64,000 nt of DNA from PRS1 sp965250265. GTDB taxonomy: Bacteria; Bacteroidota; Bacteroidia; Flavobacteriales; Flavobacteriaceae. The notes under the pieces were generated by a model. The model searched no databases. It saw only the letters and a program-made list of their open reading frames with translations, and was not told the origin of the DNA. The position numbers and the translations under genes were made by a program. Where the stretch lies: the NCBI GenBank assembly GCA_965250265.1, contig CBDFNO010000009.1, forward strand, positions 1-64,000. The letters are read 5' to 3'. Shown piece after piece: positions 8,415 to 17,520 of the stretch. Numbering within the stretch: the stretch's first letter is position 1; each line of letters opens with the position of its first letter.

Positions 8415-10460
8415 ATGAATTTTGCCCAATTAAATATTAATTTAACTGCCCTTGGAGTAGTTCCACCTGATGTTTTGCGTGCATCATTGTATTATGACTA
8501 CCTCGTAGCTGCCAATACATTTTTTACAGCTACGATGAATACTCCAGTGGGTGGTCCACCTCCTGCAGCAGGATTAGGCCCTGGGTATGCATTTGTTCAA
8601 AATGCTGTTAGGGCCACATCATTATTAAATGAACTCGCTGAAGTATTGGATTTTTTTGTATCACCTGCTGTTGAAGCTGATTTGCAAAGAGCCTATGCCG
8701 CCCCTCCAAATGGGCTGGATCACGGCGCAGCTGGGGGTGCTGTGGCTTGGACCTATAGAGACTACTTTGATAACGAAATTCTTGATGTTGTTCCATTAAC
8801 CTATAATAACAACTTAAATAATTTTAGGCTAAGATACCCTATTATGGATCATGCTTTAAACAGGTTGGCAAATAATTTTCAAAATAATATTTTGGAAGCG
8901 TGCCAGCGGGTCATAGCTGATCGGGTCTTACTTACCAATTTTTATAACGATCTTTATAACAATACCCTTGTCATTAATACAATGGAAAGAATTAAATCAA
9001 CTGGTTCCGATTTCCATAAAGGCGGCAAGCAAGTTCTGATATTAACTTTTGATATCACTTATACCAACGGACTTTTACAAAAAAGAGAGAATTTAAAAAT
9101 AGTCTATAAACCAAGCGACATAGAGGCAGATTGTTTGATTGTAGGTGATAGTGCGGCTGTTAATAATGTTATTCCTGGATTTATGGTCAACAGCTTATTT
9201 GAGATTTATAATAACCGTTTGCAAGCCTATAAAGCCGCTAATCTGGGTTTTACCGGTAAACCTTTAGATACGTATCGCATTCTTCCCCGCAATTATATAT
9301 CGTTATATGGCGGAGGATATCCCTTACCAATTAGGCAGGCTTACGGATATATCCAATACTTGGCATACGATATTTCAGGTGTAGCTCAACAGTTTTTCGG
9401 ATATTATCCAGCTGGAGAAAGTGATTATCTGGTTTTTAGAGGAATGAATGAAGCCAATACTTTAAGGACTTTCTACAATAAATCAGGAGCTTATACTGCA
9501 CTTTCAACTAATTTTTCACTCATGGATATGCATGTGGAAAATATGAGGGTATCAAACTACAGACCATACCCAATTGATTTGGAAATTTCTTTAACCTCGA
9601 CTGTGAATGATGTTGCTCAAACTAGGCTTATTGCTAATATGGGAGGGATTAGTGGTTATGAAATTACAGGGCAAGATTCTCATTGGGTTGCTTATAATAT
9701 AAATAATGCAGGTAACTCATATGTTCAAAGAGATTATCCTACAATATACTATCAAAACCGCCTTTGGCGTTGGCAGGCTAACCGACAAAAGCAACTTATT
9801 GCGATAGATCAACATAGGTTATTACAAGGTTTTATGGATGGGATGAGAATAATTAGAGAAGGACAAATGAATGGCGATTTCAATGCTTGGTTTATTAGAC
9901 TCAATAATGTATTGGTAAGGTACGTTCCTTATCCTACTTCAATATTCAAATCCCTTGTAACATTAACGTTTATAAGTACAGTTCAGGCACAACCTCCTGG
10001 AGGACCAGCACCAGCACTTGCAGCCACGCTTCAAGCAGTAATACGCGATAAGTTGACTCAAGAGTTTAACGGTTATGCGATGGGTGGAGGGGCCAACCCA
10101 AATTTTCTGGCCTTTACTCCAGCTAATTGTAATCATGATTATCAAAACCTTGATATTCCAGTTTTTTACCATCGCATTGGTAGCCAGGAAATCGTCAATT
10201 CCCTTGGGGCGCAAGTAGCCATTCCTGCGAATATAACAGTAGATAACCCAGCCGCACCACCTCCAACACTAAATCCAGCTTTAGCAATTGGCAGGGCAAC
10301 TTTTTTTGCAAATGTACCTACTACTGCTAATGTAGATGTGGGACAAGTACAGGTTTTAGGTGGTGTTGGTTTTGCTGCTCGTATGATGTTAATTCAAGGC
10401 ACTATAATACATGGATTGGCTGGTGCTCACCCAAATGTAATTCGTCAAGTTGACCAATAA
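8415..10460 (+). CDS. Stand-alone LanM-like dehydratase (DUF4135), no cyclase
   Basis: A 681-residue protein matching the dehydratase half of class II lanthipeptide synthetases (LanM), which phosphorylate Ser/Thr and then eliminate phosphate to give dehydroamino acids. Motifs appear in LanM order: GSDFHKGG with D199 and H201; VYKP with K232; DMHVEN with D371, H373 and N376; PIDLE with D388 and E390; RYVPYPT with R502 and T508; and DIPVFYHR at 580-587. The spacings D-H (2), D371-D388 (17) and R502-T508 (6) equal those I recall for CylM (D252/H254, D347/D364, R506/T512), so both the kinase-like and elimination sites seem intact. The LanC cyclase domain with its zinc Cys-Cys-His ligands is missing: the protein stops about 100 residues after the dehydratase ends. 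No precursor peptide, LanT or immunity gene is nearby. The substrate is therefore unknown and might be one of the large neighbours. Confidence 0.8.
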   Translation: MNFAQLNINLTALGVVPPDVLRASLYYDYLVAANTFFTATMNTPVGGPPPAAGLGPGYAFVQNAVRATSLLNELAEVLDFFVSPAVEADLQRAYAAPPNGLDHGAAGGAVAWTYRDYFDNEILDVVPLTYNNNLNNFRLRYPIMDHALNRLANNFQNNILEACQRVIADRVLLTNFYNDLYNNTLVINTMERIKSTGSDFHKGGKQVLILTFDITYTNGLLQKRENLKIVYKPSDIEADCLIVGDSAAVNNVIPGFMVNSLFEIYNNRLQAYKAANLGFTGKPLDTYRILPRNYISLYGGGYPLPIRQAYGYIQYLAYDISGVAQQFFGYYPAGESDYLVFRGMNEANTLRTFYNKSGAYTALSTNFSLMDMHVENMRVSNYRPYPIDLEISLTSTVNDVAQTRLIANMGGISGYEITGQDSHWVAYNINNAGNSYVQRDYPTIYYQNRLWRWQANRQKQLIAIDQHRLLQGFMDGMRIIREGQMNGDFNAWFIRLNNVLVRYVPYPTSIFKSLVTLTFISTVQAQPPGGPAPALAATLQAVIRDKLTQEFNGYAMGGGANPNFLAFTPANCNHDYQNLDIPVFYHRIGSQEIVNSLGAQVAIPANITVDNPAAPPPTLNPALAIGRATFFANVPTTANVDVGQVQVLGGVGFAARMMLIQGTIIHGLAGAHPNVIRQVDQ

Positions 10461-10471
10461 ATAAGATCCTT

Positions 10472-13400
10472 ATGACATTAATAGATCAAATTAAAACCAA
10501 AATTCAGGCAAAACCAATTGATAACAATGGGAATTTGGTTATTCAGCCTTCCGATTTTGAATTGGATTTCGTTAATTCATTTTTTAATAAATTACTAAAT
10601 GTAACGAGTCTTACAATCGCCGGGGCAAACAAAGAATCTGGAAACGATTTTATTACTGTTACAGGATCAGCGGATCTTTTAGGTTATTCAAATTTGACGA
10701 TTTCAATTACTTTCAAAGTTCAAGAAGATGAAGTTATAGCTGTTGTAACTGGTACATTTGCAAAATCGGAACAAATTACCCTTCCAGTAATTAGTTGGAT
10801 CGATGTTTCAAATATTGTTTTGACAACTACCATTTCAGAAACTTTTGAATTGATTACTTATATGTTCAATATGGACATTCTGGTTCAGGGGTCTAGCAAT
10901 GCCATATCGATAGAACTCCGAAGTCAACCTGATTCTGAATGGCACTTGAACATTGCCGAAGGTACAGAACAAGGAATAACCGGAGAAGAACTCGTTGCCC
11001 TACTTAGTGGGAATGCCTTGAATAGCTTCCTGCCTCAACCTTTAGTTTCTATTTTAAATGGGTTTAAAATCAACAGGATTGAAGCTATCTTTAATACCGA
11101 ACAAAATACCGTTTCCTATTTTTCCACAGGCATATCGGTTACCAATGGATGGGATATTGCACCACGGGTTAGCTTAAAGCCGGGACTGCAAGTAAATCTC
11201 ACGCTTATTAGCCCAACTGACGCAAACAGACGCGTGGTTGTTGGAAATGTGGCGGCAACCTTTGATATAAACGGTGTGGAAATACCTATAATGTTAGGGG
11301 CAAGCATAGGCAGTACTACATTTTGGTCTTTTGGTATCCAGCCTGATAAAAAAGTTGTTTTGCCCAGTTTTTCTGATTTGCTTGGCCTAGCTGGAGGAGA
11401 GGAATTCCTCAACACTTTACCTGAAGGTTTGAGCAATATACCTCAAATTGAAATTGATGCCTTACTGGTGGAATTTGACCCAAGCCAATCTGCACTTCAA
11501 AAACTATCTTTTGAAATACAAACCGAGGCATCATGGGCAATTATCCCAGGATATTTCGAGATGCAAAGCCTTTTGGTGGAATTTGATATTACTAACCTTA
11601 CCGATTCTGCGTTGCGAACAATTTTTGGTAAAGTCAGAAGTGTTTTCAAGATCGGACCTGTTCCTATTATGTGTTCAATTGAAAAAACGCAACAAAATCC
11701 AAATTGGACAATAATAGCAGGACTACCTCAAGGGACTACAGTTAGTATTACACATATAGCAGCTTCTCTATTTGAGGATAAATTGGCGTTGCCAGAAGAT
11801 ATACCAGACATCTCATTTTCTACATTGAACATTATAGTAGTACCTACTAACAAAAGTTTTAGTTTTAATGCGACATCAGCCAATAGCTGGCAAATTATAA
11901 GTGGCTTATCAATAGAAACCTTCGATCTAAACTTTACAAGGGATCCTTCTAAGTTGAACAACCCTATCTCAGGGCACATCAACACTTCTTTGATGATATC
12001 TACTGTAACGCTTAATTTGAGCGCCTCAATAAATGAGAACCTAGGAGGAGGGTGGCAATTTTCTGGGAGCACAGGACAAGGCCAGGCAATTCCTATTGGA
12101 CATATACTTGATGATTTAGTAATTAAGTTTGGTCTTACGGATAACTCAATTCCAAAATCGATTAAAGATCTTACAGTATTAAACCTTGCTGTAACATTCA
12201 ATACACAATCCAAAGACTTCGCATTTTCTATTGAAACCAAATTCCCCATTGATGGTAAAGAAGTTGATGCGGTAATTGATATTGAGATCACTCACAATGA
12301 TGGAAAATACAGTCGTAAATTCAGTGGTATCATTAAAGTAGTAGATGAAGAAAAAGAAATAGATCTCGAATTCGATCTCATTTTTAAACAGGATCAGGAT
12401 GCCGAAACTATTTTTCTTGCAGCCTTTGAAAATAAGGCCGGCAAGGACATAAGTATTAAACCACTTGTTGAATTAATCACTGATGATCCGGAAATGCTAA
12501 ATACTGCAGAAGGTATTTCATTCGACCTGAAAGATGCCCTGTTGGTTATAGATAAGGGTACAGACACAAAAGTTTTGTTTGGGCTTGATATAGGTGGTGG
12601 GCTCGATGTTTCCAAACTGCCACTTGTTGGGAAAATGTTCCCTGCCAATTCTATAATGCGTGTGACTTTTCAACCGGTATTGACAAGTAATGATTTTTCG
12701 GAAGCGGATATGAAATCGGTACGACCATTAGTGCCCTCAGGCGGTTATCAACTGCCAAAAGAGGCTTTGGAAAGGTTTGGTTTTAGTATACAATTACTTA
12801 TAGGCGATGAAGTTGTTGATTTAAGTTTTCCTATTGGTGTTGATAATAGTAATAAACCATCTAAAGATAATATTCCATCAACGGCAAGTACAACAAGTAC
12901 TAATGATGCTGTAGTTGTTCCTCCTACAGATGGCATTAAATGGTTCACAGTTCAAAAACAATTAGGACCAGTAAACTTTGGAAGAGTAGGCATTCAATAC
13001 AAAGATGCACAATTGTTCCTTCTTTTAGATGCCTCACTGTCTTTAGCAGGACTAACCATTGCGCTTGATGGCCTATATGTAAGCAGCACATTAAATCCTA
13101 TACATCCACAATTTGGATTACATGGTTTAGGTATTGATTATAAAAAAGGACCATTGGAAATTGGAGCTGCATTTTTAAGACAAACTTTTAACGATCCAGA
13201 CGGTAACCCTTATGATACTTATGACGGCACTGCCATTATTCGTACAGAGGAATTTGCTCTGGCCGCAATGGGGTCATATGCTTATTATCAGGGCCATCCA
13301 TCCTTGTTTATCTATGCCTTTTTAGATACTCCACTTGGTGGGCCACCATTTTTCTTTGCCACCGGATTGGCAGCAGGCTTTGGGTATAATCGCCGTTTGA

Positions 13401-15070
13401 TTGTTCCTGGGATAGAAGGAGTAAAAACCTTTCCTTTAATAGCGGAAGTTATATCGGATAATTCTTCAAAATCCAGCGATCCTATGGCTGCACTTAACAA
13501 ATTGCACGCGGTTATTCCTCCTGCAGTAGGTGAATACTTTTTTGCTATAGGGATACGTTTTTCTTCTTTTGAGATTATTGATTCATTTGCGCTCTTAAGT
13601 GTAAGTTTCGGATTGGATTTTGAAATCGATGTGCTGGGTATATCTACACTGGTTATCCCTACACCAGAAGCAAGCCAGGTTATTGAACCACTGGCGGAGG
13701 TACAAATGGCATTGCAAGCAGTTTTTAACCCGAATAAAGGGTATTTAAAAATCAGGGCGGCACTTACTTCTGCATCCTTTATCCTTTCCCGCAATTGTCA
13801 TTTAACAGGAGGCTTTGCCTTTTATACTTGGTTTAAAGACAACCCTGAAGAAAAGGCATTGGCCGGAGATTTTGTATTGAGTTTAGGAGGGTATCACCCT
13901 AGTTATAAACCGCCGCCGTATTACCCTAAAGTTACCCCTTTGGGCTTTAACTGGAATGTGACTAGTGAATTGGTTATTAAGGGAGACTTTTATTTTGCTC
14001 TAGTGCCCACAGCAGTTATGGCAGGAGGGCATTTGAGCGCAACTTGGGAGAGTGGACGCTTAAAGGCTTGGTTTAATATTGGTGCTGACTTTATAATTTC
14101 CTGGAAACCCTATTTTTACGACGCATCGATGTATCTGGATATGGGAGTTTCATATACCTATCATTTTTTCGGGACTCATCATATTTCTGTCGATGTTGGT
14201 GCAGACCTCCATATTTGGGGACCAGAATTTTCGGGTAAAGCTCATGTACATTTATGGATTGTTACTTTTAATGTTACGTTTGGAGCAGGAAGCAGCAAAG
14301 AACCTGAAGCTATTACTTGGAAGGCCTTCCGTGAAGGTTTCTTACCAGAGTATTCTAGTTGGGTAAATGCTTCTGTTACTAGAGGTTTAATAAAAAAGTT
14401 AGATACTCAAAATGGCGCATTGTTAGTTGTTAATCCTAACGATTTTACAATTGAGACCAGCTCGGTATTACCTGTAACCGTGGCAAATAAATTAGACGAT
14501 GAGGGGAATTGGCAAATCATAGATATGACCGATAGTAACGTGGATATTTATGTCGGTTCCATGAAGATCCCTGATCCTGATCCGAATAAAGACCAATCAA
14601 AAGTAGTCAACGATCACAAAATTAGCATTACAAATGGAACGGGTAATGTAACCTCACAATTTACTTTTGTTCCAATACAAAAAAACGTTCCTAGTGCGCT
14701 ATGGGGCAAAAGATTTAAGCATACTGCTAATGAACCTGAAGATGAGCGCATGATCAAAAACGCCTGTATGGGATTCTCAATTAAAGGAAAACCAATCATC
14801 CCTTCACCTGAAGCTCAAACTAAAGAGGTTGACAGCGATAATCTTTTGAATGAATATGAACATTTTAATAAAGCTCCCGAGCCTAAAATTGAATTTGGAA
14901 CTGCCACAGATTTGGGTGAAACATGGTTAAAATCTCAAGGTGTAAGGGAAGCTATTGCTAATGAGATCGAAGCCAAGTCAGCGGCACGCGATAATTTGCT
15001 TAAAACATTGGATTTTAAAGAAACCTATTATCCGAATAAAGAACTGGTTGATGAATTCATCCTTTCTTAA
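10472..15070 (+). CDS. 1532-residue DUF6603-like beta-rich protein
   Basis: Largest gene of the block, starting 11 bases after the dehydratase gene. The first 820 residues are a string of repeated beta-rich segments with recurring patterns such as SWxIIxG, LxVEFD and FSxSTLNI-like strands. About residues 823-1275 match what I remember of DUF6603: LFLLLDASLSLAGL, GPLEIGAAFLR, GGPPFFFATGLAAGFGYNR, LGGYHPSYKPPPYYP, then alternating strands with Trp and Gly that end in VHLWIVTFNVTFG. The last 250 residues are more polar. No signal peptide is present. DUF6603 proteins have no established function as far as I know. The long amphipathic beta content would suit a tube, groove or shell. Five antisense reading frames inside it are shadows. 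Confidence 0.75.
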   Translation: MTLIDQIKTKIQAKPIDNNGNLVIQPSDFELDFVNSFFNKLLNVTSLTIAGANKESGNDFITVTGSADLLGYSNLTISITFKVQEDEVIAVVTGTFAKSEQITLPVISWIDVSNIVLTTTISETFELITYMFNMDILVQGSSNAISIELRSQPDSEWHLNIAEGTEQGITGEELVALLSGNALNSFLPQPLVSILNGFKINRIEAIFNTEQNTVSYFSTGISVTNGWDIAPRVSLKPGLQVNLTLISPTDANRRVVVGNVAATFDINGVEIPIMLGASIGSTTFWSFGIQPDKKVVLPSFSDLLGLAGGEEFLNTLPEGLSNIPQIEIDALLVEFDPSQSALQKLSFEIQTEASWAIIPGYFEMQSLLVEFDITNLTDSALRTIFGKVRSVFKIGPVPIMCSIEKTQQNPNWTIIAGLPQGTTVSITHIAASLFEDKLALPEDIPDISFSTLNIIVVPTNKSFSFNATSANSWQIISGLSIETFDLNFTRDPSKLNNPISGHINTSLMISTVTLNLSASINENLGGGWQFSGSTGQGQAIPIGHILDDLVIKFGLTDNSIPKSIKDLTVLNLAVTFNTQSKDFAFSIETKFPIDGKEVDAVIDIEITHNDGKYSRKFSGIIKVVDEEKEIDLEFDLIFKQDQDAETIFLAAFENKAGKDISIKPLVELITDDPEMLNTAEGISFDLKDALLVIDKGTDTKVLFGLDIGGGLDVSKLPLVGKMFPANSIMRVTFQPVLTSNDFSEADMKSVRPLVPSGGYQLPKEALERFGFSIQLLIGDEVVDLSFPIGVDNSNKPSKDNIPSTASTTSTNDAVVVPPTDGIKWFTVQKQLGPVNFGRVGIQYKDAQLFLLLDASLSLAGLTIALDGLYVSSTLNPIHPQFGLHGLGIDYKKGPLEIGAAFLRQTFNDPDGNPYDTYDGTAIIRTEEFALAAMGSYAYYQGHPSLFIYAFLDTPLGGPPFFFATGLAAGFGYNRRLIVPGIEGVKTFPLIAEVISDNSSKSSDPMAALNKLHAVIPPAVGEYFFAIGIRFSSFEIIDSFALLSVSFGLDFEIDVLGISTLVIPTPEASQVIEPLAEVQMALQAVFNPNKGYLKIRAALTSASFILSRNCHLTGGFAFYTWFKDNPEEKALAGDFVLSLGGYHPSYKPPPYYPKVTPLGFNWNVTSELVIKGDFYFALVPTAVMAGGHLSATWESGRLKAWFNIGADFIISWKPYFYDASMYLDMGVSYTYHFFGTHHISVDVGADLHIWGPEFSGKAHVHLWIVTFNVTFGAGSSKEPEAITWKAFREGFLPEYSSWVNASVTRGLIKKLDTQNGALLVVNPNDFTIETSSVLPVTVANKLDDEGNWQIIDMTDSNVDIYVGSMKIPDPDPNKDQSKVVNDHKISITNGTGNVTSQFTFVPIQKNVPSALWGKRFKHTANEPEDERMIKNACMGFSIKGKPIIPSPEAQTKEVDSDNLLNEYEHFNKAPEPKIEFGTATDLGETWLKSQGVREAIANEIEAKSAARDNLLKTLDFKETYYPNKELVDEFILS

Positions 15071-15093
15071 AAATATGAATTAATTATAGTATT

Positions 15094-17160
15094 ATGTCAG
15101 AAAACACTTTTCCAGAACGCATAAAATTTTATCAGAATCATCGCCCGGCAATGGATCCCGGTGAATATACTATAACCCTAGACGGTTCCATAGCACATGC
15201 AAAGATCGATACTAATAATCAGGCGGTTCAAAGTATACAGCGGTTTGCAATTTATGGGGAACGATTTTCGATTAAAGATCAAGATGTTAGAGCCACATTT
15301 CCCAAAGCTGGGAGTACAGGTACCTATGAAAGTATTTTACCGCATATTATATTGAATAGCAATACCTTACCTTGGGAACGTCATGCCTTTTCAGGCGACA
15401 AGGATTTGCCATGGCTGGCGCTTTTACTTTTTGACGAAGATGAAACGCCTAAAAAAAAGGTTATCACAGTTAAAGATCTCTCGTCTCCACCGGCATCTCC
15501 TGATCCTGTGGGTGAATTCCCGCCCTTATCTCGGGAAGCAGCACATGATGATGATGAAAAGCTCAGTGTAATTGATGTGCCTAAAAAGGTACTCCAAAAA
15601 ATATTGCCTTCTTCCTCAAGTTTGAAATTATTGGCTCATACCCGCCAAGGTCTAAATAGTAATCATGAATTTCAGGGTGAGGAGAACGCCGTGGTGTTCT
15701 GTAATCGTTTACCTGAACATGGTAAACGAAGTACTGTTCATTTGGTTTCTCTGGAAGGTAGATACACGGCCAGCGGTTTTGATTATCCCAGAAGAAGTAA
15801 ATTGTTTCGATTTGTAAGTTTAAAGAGCTGGGAATTTTATACAATAGAGCATTTTAAAATTACATCGGCTACCCTAGCTGCAATTAAATCAAATGCTTCC
15901 GAAGAGGATTATAGTAGCTTATCTACCTTGCTTGACAGGGAATTTGCTGGTACTGAAAGTAGCTTTTTGGAACAAGTCGTTTTCGAGGCTGGGTTGGATA
16001 AAATCGCGAACAAATATAAAAGTGATTTGATTGAGAGTGCCAGATATGATAAAACATTTGATGGTCTTCTTAAAAACTTAAACCGTGATATCCTTACTTT
16101 GAGATTACCTCCAAATTCTACAACCAGTACCGATAAATACCTATCGCAGGGCTTAACACCTCTTTTACATTATTTTCGCAACGGTGATACTTCAGTATCA
16201 TGGTATCACGGACCATTTATACCCTATAAACCTGATGACTCTGTAAATCGAACTACCGTTAAGGATATGAAACCGGAAACCGCTGATGATCTTGTCCAGT
16301 ACGATTCTGAACACGCAATGTTCGACGTTACTTATTCGGCAGCATGGGAAATTGGAAGAATGCTGGCCTTGGTCAACAAGGATTTTTCAGTCAATTTGTT
16401 TCAGTGGAAACGATTAATAGCTCAACACCAGCACAAAGCCAAGCAATTAGTTGGTAATGAACATATACCAGTTTTTGCCCATACTCATAACCATGAGTCA
16501 GAAGCACAGATATGGGTACATCACCTTGAGCCTTTTCTAAACCAAATAAATAATTTTGAAAATATTCCGGCGAATTATATTATATCTGATAAGAAGTTAT
16601 TGCCAAATGAGTCAATTCGCTTTTTTCATATAGATAAAAATTGGCAGCTGGCAGCTCTAATGGGAGCTTTTAGTGTTGGAGGAGATTGGGATAGTACAGA
16701 CCAGTCTGAAGCAAATGCATTTAATACTTTTTTAGAATTAAATAACTCTTATATCATGGGCTTTCTGCTTCGATCGGATGTATTAGATGGTTGGCCTGGT
16801 TTGATTATAGATGGTATTGACAGTTCAAAAGAAAAACATCTTCCGTTACGTCGTAAGCTCTCTAGAAGCACTACAGTTTTTCTTTTTAAAGCTGAAATTA
16901 AAACTGTTGAATTTTACCAAAAACCTGAAGTGATGCACTTTGGATTGAGTGATGATAGTGGCGTGTTTACAAAAAAGATCCGAAATGGACAAGGTATTGA
17001 AACTGACGAAGCAAAACCAATTGAATGGCAATCTAAAGCTAATGAACGTGTTCTAGATATATTTAAACTAGCAAAAGCATTGGGTAAGGATAGTAATCCC
17101 GCTGCATTTGCCATGAACATGATTGAAGGCGTTCCCAAGGTATTGTTTGAATTACTTTGA
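15094..17160 (+). CDS. Uncharacterised 688-residue block protein
   Basis: Last of the five genes, 23 bases after the DUF6603-like gene. No signal peptide. Landmarks are FPKAGSTGTYESILPHIIL at residues 69-87, LPWERHAF near 93, DLPWLALLLFDEDE shortly after, AAWEIGRMLAL near 415, LLPNESIRFFHID, GFLLRSDVLDGWPGL near 555 and MHFGLSDDSG near 613. I recall very similar strings (TLPHxxLxxxTLPWER, PPESxRFFxxDPNW, GFLLRSxVxxGWPGL) in large hypothetical proteins of other phyla, often beside a GVHLHW protein. This suggests that genes one and five are stable partners; this is from memory only. The polar-hydrophobic mosaic fits a structural protein. No enzyme motif was seen. Confidence 0.75.
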   Translation: MSENTFPERIKFYQNHRPAMDPGEYTITLDGSIAHAKIDTNNQAVQSIQRFAIYGERFSIKDQDVRATFPKAGSTGTYESILPHIILNSNTLPWERHAFSGDKDLPWLALLLFDEDETPKKKVITVKDLSSPPASPDPVGEFPPLSREAAHDDDEKLSVIDVPKKVLQKILPSSSSLKLLAHTRQGLNSNHEFQGEENAVVFCNRLPEHGKRSTVHLVSLEGRYTASGFDYPRRSKLFRFVSLKSWEFYTIEHFKITSATLAAIKSNASEEDYSSLSTLLDREFAGTESSFLEQVVFEAGLDKIANKYKSDLIESARYDKTFDGLLKNLNRDILTLRLPPNSTTSTDKYLSQGLTPLLHYFRNGDTSVSWYHGPFIPYKPDDSVNRTTVKDMKPETADDLVQYDSEHAMFDVTYSAAWEIGRMLALVNKDFSVNLFQWKRLIAQHQHKAKQLVGNEHIPVFAHTHNHESEAQIWVHHLEPFLNQINNFENIPANYIISDKKLLPNESIRFFHIDKNWQLAALMGAFSVGGDWDSTDQSEANAFNTFLELNNSYIMGFLLRSDVLDGWPGLIIDGIDSSKEKHLPLRRKLSRSTTVFLFKAEIKTVEFYQKPEVMHFGLSDDSGVFTKKIRNGQGIETDEAKPIEWQSKANERVLDIFKLAKALGKDSNPAAFAMNMIEGVPKVLFELL

Positions 17161-17520
17161 TTTTATCAATAGCTTATTGATTATTAAATATAAAAGGGGA
17201 ATAATTATAATCCTACCATCCTGACAAAAAAGTTGAACAAATCGGATTAGCTTTTATTGTTTGAACAAGGCTGAATTTTTACAAGACATTATGAAAACAA
17301 AGCAGAAAAGCAAAGTTTTTGGGTTTTCATCTGATTTAGCCTTTTTATTCATGGTATCACGACCTTTTTAAAATTATTTTGGTATCTTTAATGTCTCTCC
17401 TTAAGGCTATTATAAAATTATTTTGTGACTCTCATCTAGAGTTTTAAATAACAGTAGCTTTTTTAATCAATATACTCATACAAATATTTATATAAAGATT
17501 AATCTTTAAAATTATGTATT
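17161..17520. other. Non-coding gap after the five-gene block
   Basis: 360 bases. It begins with a hairpin, ATCAATA-GCT-TATTGAT at 17165-17181, that lacks a T-run and could be a weak end of the operon. The right copy of the imperfect flanking repeat is at 17209-17228. A 26-codon frame, MKTKQKSKVFGF onward at 17291-17371, exists but has no Cys and no leader-like pattern, so I do not call it a gene or a lanthipeptide precursor. Confidence 0.6.
17209..17228 (+). repeat. Imperfect flanking repeat, right copy
   Basis: AATCCTACCATCCTGACAAA, 17 of 20 identical to the copy at 1809-1828. It lies 48 bases after the last gene of the block. Confidence 0.5.

Noticed and set aside
8415..10460. Complete class II lanthipeptide gene cluster
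   Set aside because: No LanC domain, no precursor peptide gene, no LanT transporter/protease and no immunity genes were found; only the dehydratase part is present.
11728..12291. 187-codon leftward reading frame inside the DUF6603-like gene
   Set aside because: Entirely antisense to a well-supported coding frame; composition is the typical reverse shadow with no start context.
13312..13794. 160-codon leftward reading frame inside the DUF6603-like gene
   Set aside because: Antisense shadow; no family motif and no room for its own regulation.
2224..17160. Prophage or contractile injection system
   Set aside because: The fibre-like repeats suggested it, but there is no terminase, portal, capsid, sheath, tube, baseplate, lysozyme or AAA+ ATPase of that kind in or near the block.
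17291..17371. 26-codon peptide as lanthipeptide precursor
   Set aside because: It has no Cys, no Gly-Gly-type leader end, a hydrophobic tail, and lies after the block with no promoter match.
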